64,000 bases of DNA, taken from contig NW_026634180.1 of NCBI RefSeq assembly GCF_024868665.1, positions 1-64,000 on the forward strand, in the 5' to 3' direction. The stretch's first letter is position 1. Every line of letters begins with the position of its first letter. The position numbers and the translations under genes are program-made. Below, in pieces: positions 1 through 10,812 of the stretch. Source of the stretch: Triplophysa rosa (Eukaryota > Chordata > Actinopteri > Cypriniformes > Nemacheilidae). Below the pieces are notes generated by a model. It was not told the origin of the DNA and did not search any database. It was given only the letters and a program-made list of their open reading frames with translations.

Positions 1-232
1 ATACAAATGGTAATAAATCCAACAAACACATGGCTTCTACACTTTACTATTTACAAGAACCTTACTACTTACTGGTAAATTGCTGCTAAAACTGGTAAAG
101 GGAATATACAAAATTAAAGAACACTGCTCATAAATACATATAGGCCTAGGGGGCTAATGAGGATAATTAGGCTAAATGATCATACAGGATTATATCTAAA
201 CTAAACATATATGTGCTAAACATATAAAGCTC

Positions 233-343
233 TTAAAGGAGTTGCTCACTGCAAAATTTGCCCCCATTGACTTTCCATAGTAGGAATAAAAACTACTATG
301 GAACGTCAATGGGGGCAAATTTTGAAGTGAACTACTCCTTTAA
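233..343. repeat. Foldback MITE with TTAA ends
   Basis: Two near-perfect inverted arms (252-283 and 293-324) are separated by a 9-base loop. The complementarity continues outward to TTAAAGGAGT-like termini at 233 and 343. TTAA at both ends fits the abundant fish elements that begin TTAAAGG and resemble piggyBac or Kolobok MITEs. There is no coding capacity. Confidence 0.7.
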
Positions 344-429
344 TACAACTGATACTGTGAGCTACTCGGTGTATTCAGTAGGTTGCTTCAGAGGCTTAAG
401 GTATACGACAATAAAACAATGCACAACTG

Positions 430-604
430 ACATAAAGGAAATTTACTTTTAATACTTGAGTACTTTTAAAAGCACGTACTTCTGTACTTTTACTTAAGTA
501 AGAATTTGTCTTTACAACTTTTACTTGTAGTGGAGTAATATTTGACCAGTAGTATCTGTACTTTCACTCAAGTAAGGAAGTTGTGTACTTCGTCCATCAC
601 TGTC
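430..604. repeat. Remnant of a hAT-like non-autonomous element
   Basis: The stretch carries repeated TACTTTTACTTAAGTA-type words and ends in GTACTTCGTCCATCACTG, which I recognise as a common fish hAT-like terminus read in reverse. The left terminus is not clear, so it is probably truncated. Family assignment is from memory. Confidence 0.4.
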
Positions 605-617
605 AGAAATACAGAAT

Positions 618-1180
618 ATAGGAGGAGGAGATGTCAGAAGTGACAATGAAAGAAGAATGTCATTTTGTACTTACCTTGTTTCTGTTTGTATATATTTACA
701 TGTATTATAAACCACTTTAAGTTGCACTACATGCATCGCACTTCATTTAATTTCATTACATTTCGTTTGTTTACATACTTGCACTGTTTGTGCACATACT
801 TGCAAATTGAAATGTATAAATGCGCAACACTAGGTTCAAACCAGCGACCTCTTGCAGCGGAGACTTGAAATTTATCAGGTGTTCCACTCAGCAGGCATAC
901 TAGACTCAGCAGCGTTCAAGGGTAATAAAAATATATATAAAAGAATACAGTGTATAGGACGAACAGATGTCTGAGGTGACAATGAAAGAAAGAATGTCAT
1001 TTTTACTTACCTTGTTTCTGTTTGTATATATTTGCATGTATTATAAAATACTTTAAGTTGCACTACGTACATCACACTTTATTTTATTTTAATTCATAAC
1101 TAAAATGACATTACATTTCGTTTGTAGACATACTTGCACTATTTGTGCACATACTTGCAAATTGAAATGTATAAATGCAT
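618..1180. repeat. Direct duplication of a ~215-bp repeat
   Basis: 618-826 and 954-1174 are diverged direct copies. Both contain the GTCAGAAGTGACAATGAAAG-like start, the TTACCTTGTTTCTGTTTG block, and TACTTGCAAATTGAAATGTA. The spacer between them is unrelated. The unit is an unidentified repeat, and short reading frames across it are not credible genes. Confidence 0.7.
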
Positions 1181-1199
1181 TTGCAAACGGCTGTTTGAA

Positions 1200-1634
1200 A
1201 AGTGCATGTTTGATCTGTTGGTGGCGCTATAGAGTGAGGGCTAGAGACCCCATACTTGGTCACTTGACTAATGAGTACCACCTGTACGAGCGTGCCAATT
1301 TTCACCATTTTCCTATGTACGGTTCATAGGGCTACCATAGACACTCATTGTTAGGAATAATAATAATACTGGCAAGAACAATAGTGGCCATAGCCCCTTC
1401 GAGGCTTGGCCCCTAATAATAATACTGACAAGAACAATAGAGGGCATAGCCCCTTCGGGGCTTGGCCCCTAATAATACCAACAGAAGCAGTAGTGACCAT
1501 GGCCCTTTTGGGGCTTGGCCCCTAATAATACTGACAAGAACAATAGTGGCCATATAGCCCCTTTGGGGCTTGGCCTTTAATAATACTGACAAGAACAAAA
1601 GAGGCCATAGCCCCTTCGGGGCTTGGCCCCTAAT
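1200..1634. repeat. Fish repeat followed by a five-copy minisatellite
   Basis: 1200-1335 begins GGTGGCGCTATAGAG, a block I have seen associated with fish interspersed repeats. 1344-1634 holds about five copies of a ~55-bp unit containing TAATACTGACAAGAACAATAG and GCCCCTTCGGGGCTTGGCC. The latter is itself a small palindrome (CCCCTTCGGGG), so each unit could form a hairpin. Units differ by a few substitutions and short indels. Confidence 0.8.
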
Positions 1635-2497
1635 AAGATGTGAAAATGAATGAATGTAGATGACAGCGTTTTTGCTCTGCTTCTGCTTTGAGCATTACAG
1701 TCAATCAAGTTCATCGTATGAGTATACTGGCCAATAAGAGGCGTTTTAGTGATTCACCAGTGAAGAAGAGCTGTGCTGAAGTGCGCCACGTTCACAAAGT
1801 TTATCATTAACAACCGGGTATAGATACGATTTAAGAAAGACATTCATTATGTAGAATAGTCAGACTAATGTATAAGTGTTTTAGTGATGTTGGATGTTCT
1901 TTGATTGTTTTCTATATATTTCCAGTTTGAATAACTGATTTTGTGTTCCTTCAAAACATTAATAAAATAATTCATAAATGCTTCTCAGCTTGATTTTTAG
2001 CATGTATTCTAATACCTGAAAGTAATAATCAAGATGACAACATCAAGAGCAATAATCAGCATAAATGATTTTGTTTTAATCTTGCAGTCCTATGGAACGA
2101 GTATATGTTTTATATTTATAACATCTGATATGCTGCTCTATCCACATCAGTTTAAATACACCTATGGTGCTGCTTTGTTTCTGTGTAAATTAAAGAAGTT
2201 TCAACAGTTTCAAACTGTTTTCAACATTTTCATCATTTATATTTTATAATTTATTTAATCTACAAACATTTTGAATTACATTAATATCATTACGTTGAGC
2301 AATTGTTTTGTATACATTTGTGACAAACTCTGGGAAGTAAATTATCACTTGTACCTCTAATCTGCAATCCTATTTATTCAATGCCAGGTCAGGGTTACAC
2401 ACACATTTTCTGTCATGGTCTGTGGACCCCCTGAAGTAGCCTTGACAACCCCCTTGCCACCCCATATATACTGTAAAACTCTAGCTCAGCCACTGAG
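1635..2497. other. AT-rich sequence, nothing recognised
   Basis: I see no coding exon, RNA gene or clear repeat boundary here. Short open frames lack codon structure or recognisable motifs. Confidence 0.5.
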
Positions 2498-2894
2498 CAC
2501 ACCCCCACAAATCTACTTCAGTTCGTGGTATGATTTGAATAAAACAGCCGAAATGTATACGCAAGTAAAGTGGGCGTACCTGTCAGGACAATTGCTCTGG
2601 AACCTGATGTTCCAAATATGGTAAGAGGCGTTACATTTCCATCACACGCTTGCAGTATTCGACCAACCACTATGCATTGGTTAGCTGGCCAATCATAGCA
2701 CAGCTCGCTTTTCAGAGCGATGAGCTTTGTAAAAAAAAACGTGCGTTTCAGAGAGGCGGGGCAAAGAGACGATACAAACATGCACGGTATGTGGAAAATA
2801 CAGCGTTTTTGAACCTTAAATCGTGTATACACAATGCATTACATCTAAAACAAACGATAATATTTGTTTTTGCAATGTCATATGACCACTTTAA
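2498..2894. repeat. Truncated copy of the GGGGTCATATG repeat
   Basis: This stretch is colinear with 23640-24034, sharing ACACCCCCACAAATCTAC, the GAACCTGATGTTCCAAATATGG palindrome-like block and CAGAGAGGCGGGGCAAAGAG, and ends in the same GTCATATGACCACTTTA terminus. The 5' terminus present in the other copy is missing here. Confidence 0.75.
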
Positions 2895-3960
2895 CATTTT
2901 CAAATTTCTACCCATATTACCTCTTGATGAAGAATTTATTTGGTGAGCAAAGCTCATCATTATTTTTACAATTCCGAAATCACTACAGTGCACATGAAAT
3001 GAGTAAACATTCCATTTCAACAAAAATCTACAGTCAAAATACTACTGATGTTGCATCAATTGCTTCCTCCACGTTCCTTACTGATGCGCCAAAACTCATA
3101 AATTCAGGGCTTAAATGTAGAATAGGTGATCCTGTCCAGTCCAGAACATTTTTGTCATGCTGGTTGGAAATCTTTGGATAAGCTGGAACCTAACTTCCCC
3201 TTCGTTAAATGTGTGCAAGTTTGCAAGTGGCACTTGCAAAGGATGAACAAAAATAAAGACAATCTTAAAAATTGATAAGACTAAAAACGTCTAATCAGCA
3301 AATTATTTTTACCGTTATTATGTGAGGTAAAATAAGTTTAAATCAAGAACGCTATGAAATTTACAACATCTCAACACAACTTTTTCTCACAAATGTAAAG
3401 GCTGCTGTTGGACTATTAAAGGTAAACGTCATATCATGAGACTACGCATTCCTTTACGGATCGTTTACAGACTACTAGCTACGTTCTGCCAGACCAAATG
3501 GTGCAACCGAATAACGTACAGTGTTAGTTACAAACTAGCTAGTAGTTACTAAGCTTCTAGTGTGAACTTTACGTTCACATCTAAGAAAGAACTTACGAAT
3601 TGGTGGTGCAACCCTTCCCTGTAGACGAGAAATATAAATGCATTTTGTGAACGAGATCGATTCAGTAGCTTAAACGATTTGTTCAAAAAGAACGATTAAT
3701 ATAAAAAAACGAGTTATTCATGAACGTAACATCACGAATCTTGGCGAGCTATCAGCAATCAGGCCACGAGCTGCCCTTGGAGACGCCTGGCATGGAGGGT
3801 GGGATCATGATTTCAGTGCTAGCAGGCTAAAATTAGCACCTTACCAACAGCCATTCCGCCTTTAATCCTGAACCCTTTGACTGAACCCCAAAACGACTTT
3901 GAGGTGGCTTTCACATGGATTCAGCTTGTAAATTCCATCTCTTCAACATTACTTGAACTC
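2895..3960. other. Non-coding, no clear feature
   Basis: No exon with splice signals and coding bias was found. Around 3650-3740 there are short inverted words of the AACGATTTGTTC/GAACG type that suggest a decayed MITE, but the ends cannot be placed. Confidence 0.4.
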
Positions 3961-4100
3961 ACAAATTAGCTCAGTTACTGTAGCATTGTGCTATTAGCAC
4001 AAAGATCGTGTATTCGATTCTCAGGGAACTCGCATACAAAATGTGTAGTTTACATGCTCTGTAAGTCACTTTCATATTGTCTGCCAAATAAAATAAAAAA
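3961..4100 (+). mobile_element. tRNA-derived SINE (HAmo/DANA-like, cyprinid)
   Basis: The head keeps a degenerate tRNA shape: an A-box-like TTAGCTCAG near 3966, and a B-box-like GTGTATTCGATTCTCAGG near 4008 followed by GAACTCGCATAC. The tail has CTCTGTAAGTCACTTTCATATTGTCTGCCAAATAAA, a decayed form of the well-known cyprinid SINE tail. It is a diverged Pol III retroposon, not a tRNA gene. The family name is from memory. Confidence 0.75.
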
Positions 4101-4461
4101 TCAGTCCGGCCCAATAACATTTGCCATCAATGTCTGCAAATTATGTTTCACCAAAGTGACTAAGGCTTATTGGCTACTTAAAATAGATTAACAAAGACAT
4201 CAGTATGCCCTGTTTTAACAGGAAAATGGGAACACGAAAGTTAACCGTGTTTGTAAAGTCTTTAATGGGGTAATTAACAGCGATGACATTATTGTAGTGC
4301 ACTGCCGCGGCTTTTTGCTTCAATTAAAAAAAATCCTTGCAGTTATGCCCTGCTTTGGGGTCTGTTTCAGTGTAATTTACAGTCAGATACAGACCCCCCA
4401 GATCAAAATGAAGTCAATCAAACTAATCTAGGTTGAATTTCCTCTCTATTTAGTTACTGAT

Positions 4462-5446
4462 TTAACCCTTCAGGCGCCAGGGTTTTTTGGAAAACATGCT
4501 GGATTTTGACATCAAGATTTCAAAAGCTTGTGGCTTGAAAGGACTTAAAGATAGAGATCTTCTGTAAATTAGAAAAATGTTGAGCATGACCAAAAGTTTA
4601 TGTGGGGTATAAATATACTCATCTAATTAACATATTATGACGTCATCCGGGGCGGCCAACTTGAATTTCATAATATTCAGGAAATAGTAGATATTGAATT
4701 GATGTTTGAACTTATTTGCATGTTTTTTTTTACTCTTTGATACTTATTCCAAATGATCACGAAAAGATGTAATCAACAGTAAAACCATTAGTAACTATAG
4801 TAAAATTATTACTATATTACTGTGCCATAGTAAAATGCATGTGCCTATTTTTTGATCAGTTGACCAGCTATCTGCCCAATCAGCTGCCTCTACCTCTAGC
4901 AACAGCTCTCCTATGGACACTACGACCACGTTCACCCCTGCCACCCCCATCTCCGTTAGGCAAAGGGTCGAAATGATCACTCGTTTGTGCTTCGTGAACA
5001 TTCTCGCCTTGCACGGTTGCACCATTGCGCTGCACAGCTATACCGGGAGACGCGCGGTGATTAGACGACCGATCGTGATTTCCAAAAGGCAAATATTCCC
5101 CTTCAGAGTCAGAATCGGCGAATAACATTCGCAACACACCCTCGCAGTACAACCTTTTATTAGCAATTTGACAATTTTCTCTCAAAAATCTCACAATTTA
5201 CTCTGTCGCTCTGAACTGAACTGCTTCCGCTTCAATGACACATGATAGCTCACTTGTTCTGCTATTTGCTCGAACACTTTGAAGGGGAACATGACGTCAT
5301 TTTGGTCTAGAATCGAAGTACTACATGTCTGCCATCTAGTGGTATGGAATACAAATGAGAAATTACACCATATTAGGATCTACGGCCTATTTTATGAAGT
5401 ATGACGTCTTGTCGCAATTCTGCGACTTTGGCGCTTAGAGGGTTAA
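4462..5446 (-). mobile_element. piggyBac-like transposon, internally deleted
   Basis: The element is bounded by TTAA at 4462-4465 and 5443-5446. Its termini are inverted: CCCTTCAGGCGCC on the left and GGCGCTTAGAGGG on the right. TTAA target duplication with termini starting CCC is the piggyBac signature. Only about 980 bp remain, and the sole coding content is the acidic N-terminal part of a transposase on the minus strand, so it cannot move by itself. It sits immediately beside the mapk8-like pseudogene exon, in what would have been the preceding intron. Confidence 0.8.
4880..5194 (-). pseudogene. piggyBac transposase N-terminal fragment
   Basis: The 104-codon frame contains an acidic stretch (residues about 26-34, FADSDSEGEYLPF) near its start, which resembles the disordered acidic N-terminus of piggyBac/PGBD transposases. 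The rest is low-complexity, Gly/Arg-rich sequence. The DDD catalytic core and the cysteine-rich C-terminus are absent, so it cannot be a working transposase. Position inside TTAA-bounded termini supports the assignment. The sequence alone would be too short to be certain. Confidence 0.6.
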
Positions 5447-5463
5447 ATGCAATTATCTTCAAG

Positions 5464-5781
<318 letters not shown>

Positions 5782-5949
5782 AACACACAGTGGAGGCATG
5801 CAAGGGCATCCGTGCCAAGGGTACCTCGGACAGGGAGTAACAAAGCGGACAATGAGTGGAGTCCGGGGAGGTAACAGGACCACCTGTGCCTGGCCGAACT
5901 GCCCCAAATGAGCCGGCTGCGCGGGGAGGCAGTCGCCACTCTCACGGCT

Positions 5950-6460
5950 CTTTTCTCAGTTGACCTTTAGCCCCACCGATCTAGGTGCCGGAGCACCAGG
6001 TCCTTGTGTGTACACAACCGATCTCGAGAGTGTGCCAAACTTGAGCCAGTCGTCAAGATAGTTTAGTACCCGCACACCTCCTTCCCTAAGGGGAAGGAGG
6101 GCGGCTTCCACAACCTTCGTAAAGACTCGTGGAGACAGGGACAGAGCGTAGGGGAGGACCCTGTACTGATATTCCCGTCCCTCGAACACGAACCGTCGGA
6201 ACGGCCGATGTCGAGGGAGGATCGAGACATGAAGTACTCGTCCTTCAGGTCGATTGCCATGAACCAGTCCTGACACCTGACGGACGTCAGGATGCGCTTC
6301 TGCGTGATCAACCTGAAAGGCAGCTACTGTGTAGGTGCCTGTTCAGAACACACAGACCCAAGATAGGGCGCAACCCCCCGCCTTTCTTGGGGACGATGAA
6401 GTACAGGCTGTAAAACCCGCTGAACATCTCGGCTGGTGAGACGGGCTCGATCACCCCCTT
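5950..6460 (-). pseudogene. DIRS reverse transcriptase remnant
   Basis: On the minus strand successive frames give FIVPKKGGGLRPIL, QDWFMAIDLKDEYF, SILPRHRPF, LSLSPRVFTKVVEAALLPLRE and the catalytic box LNYLDDW. These are the RT palm motifs of fish DIRS elements, where the box is YLDD. They are spread over at least two frames and stop shortly after the box, so the enzyme is broken. The same motifs occur in the plus-strand fragment at 16200-16800. Confidence 0.85.
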
Positions 6461-6479
6461 CACCAGAAGGGTGGCGGCC

Positions 6480-7153
6480 TCGGCCCGAAGTACGGGAACA
6501 TCCTAGCCTCTGACTGAGGTATATCGGATGCTGAACTTGGCGGGCGTGAGGCGACTGGATCGCGTAGCCGAGACGGATCGTCTTCCCTAGCCAGTCTGAC
6601 AGCCTGGGAAGCCAGACAGGCTCCCAGAATGAGTCGGGGACTAAGGTACGATCTTTTTCATCGTCCCCCCGGGGGGTGGTTCGGTGGCTAGCAGTACGGA
6701 TTCCTTGCCGGGGGAGGTCCCCCATGGAGGAGATCGGCTCTGCTGTTTTTCCTGCCTGGCGACTGCGCAGCTGGCGGGGATGAGCGGGGCCGCTGTGGCT
6801 TGACAGTCTGACTGAGAGTGCTGAGGGCTGGTGTTTATACTCGACATTGCGCTTCGCCATGATGCAACGTCGAGTTTGCCGTTCACCGTCGTGCAGAGGG
6901 TGAGAGCGGCTGAGGTACCCCAGTTTATACTCGACATTGCGCTTCGCCATGACGCAACGTCGAGTTTGCCGTTCACCGTCGTGCAGAGGGTGAGAGCGGC
7001 TGAGGTAACCCAGAGAGAGAGGAAACTCTCTTTTTTTTGAGAGTAAGTGGGCGCTAGGGGCCAGGGGAGAGTCACTGCAGGAAGGGACCGTCCGCTGTCC
7101 ACGTCGTAGATTCCAGCAGAAAGAATGATCACCAAGATCGTAGAGAAGCTCAT
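6480..7153 (-). pseudogene. DIRS gag C-terminal/linker remnant
   Basis: The minus-strand frames include CQATAAPLIPASCAVARQ and SRSPPWGTSPGKESVL, nearly the same as the segment preceding RT in the plus-strand DIRS at 15850-16010. This places it between gag and RT. It contains a 90-bp tandem duplication and ends in the terminal repeat region. No intact gag domain is present. Confidence 0.65.
6834..7013. repeat. 90-bp tandem duplication inside DIRS
   Basis: 6834-6923 and 6924-7013 are almost identical. Each contains ACTCGACATTGCGCTTCGCC and GCAACGTCGAGTTTGCCGTTC, so short inverted words (CTCGAC/GTCGAG) lie within each unit. A related array occurs at the equivalent place in the large DIRS at 29285-29735. 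Confidence 0.85.
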
Positions 7154-7162
7154 CAGATGCGT

Positions 7163-7364
7163 AGGCTCTGAAGAACAAAAGGTGAATGAATGAGCACGCC
7201 GGCTTCCCTCTTATACCCGGACATCCGGGGAGGAGCCCGGCATACAAATTTCATTAGCCAATTTTCATTGGCCTTTTCTAAATACTCAGAAGATGATAGG
7301 TTCTCAAGACAAACCCCATTCTGTCGGTTCGACACTACGTCTAGAGACCGACAGAAAGGGAACT
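7163..7364. repeat. DIRS inverted terminal repeat (copy in fragment A)
   Basis: This matches the right terminal repeat of the large DIRS at 31177-31367: GTGAATGAATGAG, a TATA-containing segment read in reverse (CTCTTATACCCGGACATCC), CATTGGCCTTTTCTAA, and CTGTCGGTTCGACAC near the outer end. The TATA-like box would lie just upstream of the minus-strand transcript. Confidence 0.8.
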
Positions 7365-7508
7365 CAACTGTACTGGGCTTGGAATACGATGGATGGAATG
7401 CTTATACTTCATCCAGTGGAGGAAGTTGGGAAGCTGGGACAGCGCACTGACTCACCTGATGAAGGGGAGAAGGTGCTTCACATGCGTACGCCCAGCCGGC
7501 CGCCGGTC

Positions 7509-7757
7509 TTACCTGGTGTGCAAGATGCGGGCAGACATCAGCTCTACACGAAGGTTGTAGAACCTCGCAAATGTATTGGGCTGTAGTCTGTAGGCCTGAA
7601 GATGTCTGTCAGATAGGCGCCCTGAGCCAGTGCCCACGAGGAGGCTACACCCCGGGTGTAGTAGGCGTCGGGCGAGTTGTGACATCTGCCGTGAGTGAAT
7701 GCCACCCTGGTGGTTAACATACGCCACGGCAGCCATGCTGTCCATGTGGAACAGCAC
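7509..7757 (-). pseudogene. DIRS RNase H fused to tyrosine recombinase tail
   Basis: The 82-codon frame starts with an RNase H block (MDSMAAVAYVNHQGG, matching the TDSTAAV...NRQGG block of DIRS RNase H) and then changes to LLVGTGSGRLSDRHLQAY and FARFYNL, which is the C-terminal end of the DIRS tyrosine recombinase. In intact elements these lie far apart, so the frame is a deletion product. The catalytic HxxR and most of the recombinase are absent. Confidence 0.65.
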
Positions 7758-8660
7758 ATGCTTGCCCTAAATGAGAGGAAAGAAACTCTTCAAAGCTAGC
7801 CAAGCAGCCAGCAACTACAGGCAATTGATATGCCACTGCAGGCGGGGTCCCGTCCAGCGCCCAGACACTGCATGCCCGTTGCACACAGCACCCCAGCAGA
7901 GCAGGGAGGCATCTGTCATCTGCACGACGCGCCTCGAGTCCTGCCCGATCGGGACTCCAGCCGGGAGAAAGGACATGTCTGTCCAAGGGGCTAGGGTGCC
8001 ACGGCAGTGAGACGTGATGGAAATACACCTCATGCCAGTGTGCCACGCTCTTCAAGGAACTCGACTCTGAAGCCAATGCTGAAGCGGTCTCATATGCATC
8101 AAATTGAGCGGCACGACTGCCGTCGAGGACGCCATATGCCCCAAATTGAGCGGCACGACTGCCGTCGAGGACGCCATATGCCCCAGGAGCCTCAGGAGAA
8201 AAAACGCCATATGCCCCAGGAGAAAACATTTCATTGGGACCGCTGAGTGCTGCCTGACGAGGGTCAGACAGCGCAGCATTGACTGGGCGCTCTTGTGGTA
8301 AGGCGCGCTGTTATGGCAACAGATCTCGCGAGTTAGCCAAGATAAGTCAGTCATCGAGATAGTTGAGGATATGCACACCCTGCTCCCTGAGGGGAGCGAG
8401 AGCAGCTTCTGTGACTGGTATGCTCGACCCTTGAAGGCAAACTGATGAAACAGTCTGCGCCGGAGAATCGAGACATGAAATTACGCATCCTTCAGGAGGA
8501 TAGCCACGAACAAATCCTGATGTCGGACAGATGTGGATGGATGCGCTTCTGCGTCAACATTCTGAACGGGAGGCTGTGAAGGGTCTTGTTCAGTGTGCGC
8601 AAGTCCAGGATGGGGTGCAGCCCCCCACCTTTTTGGGGGACGATGAAGACATCTCGGCCA
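7758..8660 (-). pseudogene. DIRS RT/RNase H remnant
   Basis: Minus-strand frames show VHILNYLDD (RT catalytic region near 8350), PWHPSPLDRHVLSPG, DASLLCWGAVCNGHAVSGRWTG and LQWHINCL, which are the RNase H motifs of fish DIRS elements. They fall in several frames and include a 42-bp tandem duplication at 8101-8184. Not functional. Confidence 0.75.
8101..8184. repeat. 42-bp tandem duplication in DIRS fragment B
   Basis: Two copies of a unit beginning AAATTGAGCGGCACGACTGC start at 8101 and 8143. In the minus-strand frame this doubles the peptide AYGVLDGSRAAQF. It lies in the RNase H-proximal part. Confidence 0.85.
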
Positions 8661-9165
8661 GAGGGACAGGCTCGATCGCTTCCTTCACCAGAAGGGTGGC
8701 GACCTTGACCCGAAGCACGGGAGCATTCTCACCTCGCTCGGAGGTGCAGAATGTCCCGAAAATTGGACGGGCACCCGGCGAACTGGAACGCTTAGCCGAG
8801 AATGATTGTCCTTACTAGCCACCGCGACGGTTTGGGGAGCTGTGACCAGGCCCCAGACACCTCGACAGAGAAACTAGCGGGAAGATGTGCAACATCGCCC
8901 CCATGGGTGGAGGTTTTGCGGCTGGAAGAACGGCTGTCTCACCAGAGACAGAACCCTGGGGAGGCGAGCGGGCCTGCTGATTTTCCTGCCTTAAGTCTTC
9001 GCTGCACAACGCACCGTCAAGTGAAGAGTGCTGAGGGCTGCGGGATTGGTATTACGCAACATCGAGTTGAGGCTGCTGCATGCTGGAACACCCAGGGAGA
9101 AAGGAAGCTCTTATAGAGACAGAGTGGGCGCCACGCCCTGAAAAGGACGGCCTGTCCCCATGTGG

Positions 9166-9496
9166 GCCGCTTCTTGGTTGGTTGTCGACGGGGAGTCGAT
9201 GCTCTATTACTTACCAGGATCTCCTATGTCGTCTTCCACTTCTTCCAAGTTCTCCACGTCTTCATCATCCCCTTCATGCTGCACTTCCTCACCTGCACTC
9301 CACCGGATTCCACAGTCCTTCGTCCACGATCTCCTGCAACACAAGGACAGTATTATTCCATGACCTTCCCATCAGTCTATTTCATATGCTTATTACTTAC
9401 CTGTTGATCTCCTGTGTGTGCAATAAAAATTGTTGAAGTTCTTACCTCTCGCCATCTTAGTAGTTCTGTTAAAGTAATACCCTAGGGTGATGCACA
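9166..9496 (-). other. Segment with several splice-like signals on the minus strand
   Basis: Read on the minus strand there is an ATG followed by a GTAAGA donor (near 9450), an 11-base piece between CACACAG and GTAAGT (near 9415), and a 119-bp piece (9333-9215) between TTGCAG and GTAAGT with one open acidic frame (39 codons, with EEVEDD). The phases of these pieces do not join into one frame, so I do not call a gene. It may be the 5' end of an unrecognised element. Confidence 0.3.
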
Positions 9497-10812
9497 TTAA
9501 AGGTGCAGTGAATGAGGACCACAATTTTAACCCGAGCTTTTGTTATATAAGAGGGAATCGTATTCAAGCGAACATCCTGTAAGTGTCAGACCTGAAAACG
9601 CCCTTGTTACTGAAATAACAACTGTTATTGACACAAGGCTCAGCGAACGGCAGGTCCTGGAATGCACCGATCTATGACATAGATGGGTTGAACACTGCCT
9701 CCACAGAAGAATATCACTATTCATTACTTCTCGAGCCCTGCCCACCGGTTCGCGCATGACAGTACTGAACACAAGCTGCACGGAACCAGATAGAGCGAGT
9801 GTAAGCATCATGCCGTTATAGATCGCAAAATATTGTGCAGTGCCTGGTTGTGGAAGAACACAGTCACTGCATAACCTTCCTTCGGATTCCAACAGTAGGA
9901 ATGCTTGGTTGAAGTTAATTTTTAAAGATGTTCCAGCTCACGTGGGGAAAATATTGAGCGTTTGTTCGCTTCATTTCAACGCGGATTCATGAACAAGTCA
10001 CAGGTTGACACTGGATTTGAGGAGAGACTAAAATTAAAAAGCAGTGCTGTGCCGTCAATATTGGATCCGATAGGAATGGCGCAGCAATCTTATGTGAGTA
10101 AAACATATTTGTACTATGCGTCACTATTGCTTTGTTAGAGATCGCTTGATATGCCCTGATAGTATTACCTGGGGACCTCTAGTCATTTGTAATAATTGTA
10201 ATCGGTATCTCTGTGATTTGGTGGGCTCATATATCATTTTTCAAGGTTTTATCCACTGTTTGCGAATAATGGAGGCTGTTTTGAAGTGTTTTGATATTAT
10301 TTCTGGTGCTTTGTCATATCCATATCTGCCAACACTGGCCGGGAGTCTACCGTTTGTTTGTTTATTTATCATGAAAACTATAACATTTGAGATCACGGTG
10401 ATCTGTCCAGTTCGCGGGTCTTAAATGCTGACATATACGGTCATATATCACTAAACACCATACAACTATAGGCTATACAAACTATACACAAAGCCTTGCA
10501 ATCACATCCGAGAAATAAGTCCGTAAATTTGAGTCAAATCACGTTACGTAACATTACGTGTCTAAACAAATTCACAGAAGGCTCCAACTAATTCAACTAC
10601 GCAAGCTGCTAACCAATCATTACTTCCAAGTCTTCTATGCGGCATGCCCTTAAAAGCCGAGTGTTTCTCCAGCCGGCCTCAAAACCAGGGTAGAACATAG
10701 CCTATTACTTATTGATTTTGATGTTTTCGAATGTAAAAACATGCGAACGTCATAAGTAGACATAAGACAATAGTATAAAACAATAAAAACAGCCAGTTCA
10801 CTGCACTTTTAA
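9497..10812 (+). mobile_element. Kolobok-like transposon copy 1 with THAP exon
   Basis: TTAA at 9497-9500 and 10809-10812 flank inverted termini (AGGTGCAGTGAA on the left, TTCACTGCACTT on the right). TTAA duplication plus a THAP-type DNA-binding domain is characteristic of Kolobok elements. The only coding part recognised is the THAP exon at 9810-10093; no DDE transposase core is visible, so this is a deletion derivative. A diverged sister copy lies at 31765-32910. Confidence 0.75.
9810..10093 (+). pseudogene. THAP zinc-finger exon, broken
   Basis: From ATG at 9810 the frame has a TAG at 9819, then KYCAVPGCGRTQSLHNLP, NAWLK, CSLHF and AVPSILDP. This is the THAP C2CH pattern: Cys-x4-Cys, the invariant Trp, Cys-x2-His, and the closing AVPSIL motif. 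One frameshift lies near 9990. The exon ends at a GTGAGT donor at 10094. THAP domains bind DNA for THAP proteins and for P and Kolobok transposases. Stop and frameshift make this copy non-functional. Confidence 0.8.

Larger units (their letters stand above)
5790..7364 (-). mobile_element. DIRS retrotransposon fragment A
   Basis: This minus-strand fragment reads from a terminal repeat at 7364 through a gag/linker remnant and an RT remnant (about 6460-5950), then jumps to a late RNase H/methylase-region piece at 5940-5790. DIRS elements are gag-RT-RNase H-tyrosine recombinase retrotransposons with inverted terminal repeats and no DDE integrase. About 1 kb of RNase H is missing at the 5940-5950 junction and the tyrosine recombinase is absent. 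The left edge interrupts the mapk8-like exon. Confidence 0.8.
7365..9165 (-). mobile_element. DIRS retrotransposon fragment B
   Basis: A second minus-strand DIRS piece directly follows fragment A. Going leftward on the minus strand it carries a gag/linker remnant (9150-8660), RT (8660-8280), RNase H (8280-7700) and the end of the tyrosine recombinase (7700-7509). Segments are deleted between modules: RNase H runs into the recombinase tail without the recombinase N-terminal half. It is about 1.8 kb against roughly 5-6 kb expected of a full element. Confidence 0.75.

Noticed and set aside
1344..1634. Regularly spaced palindromic repeats resembling a CRISPR array
   Set aside because: The whole unit repeats, including the part that would be spacer, and the context is vertebrate repeat DNA. 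It is a minisatellite.
3961..4030. tRNA gene
   Set aside because: A and B boxes are degenerate, no cloverleaf closes, and the segment continues into a SINE tail.
6831..7040. Repeat-containing plus-strand frame with two copies of ILDIALRHDATSSLPFTVV
   Set aside because: It results from the 90-bp tandem duplication in DIRS sequence on the opposite strand; no gene evidence.
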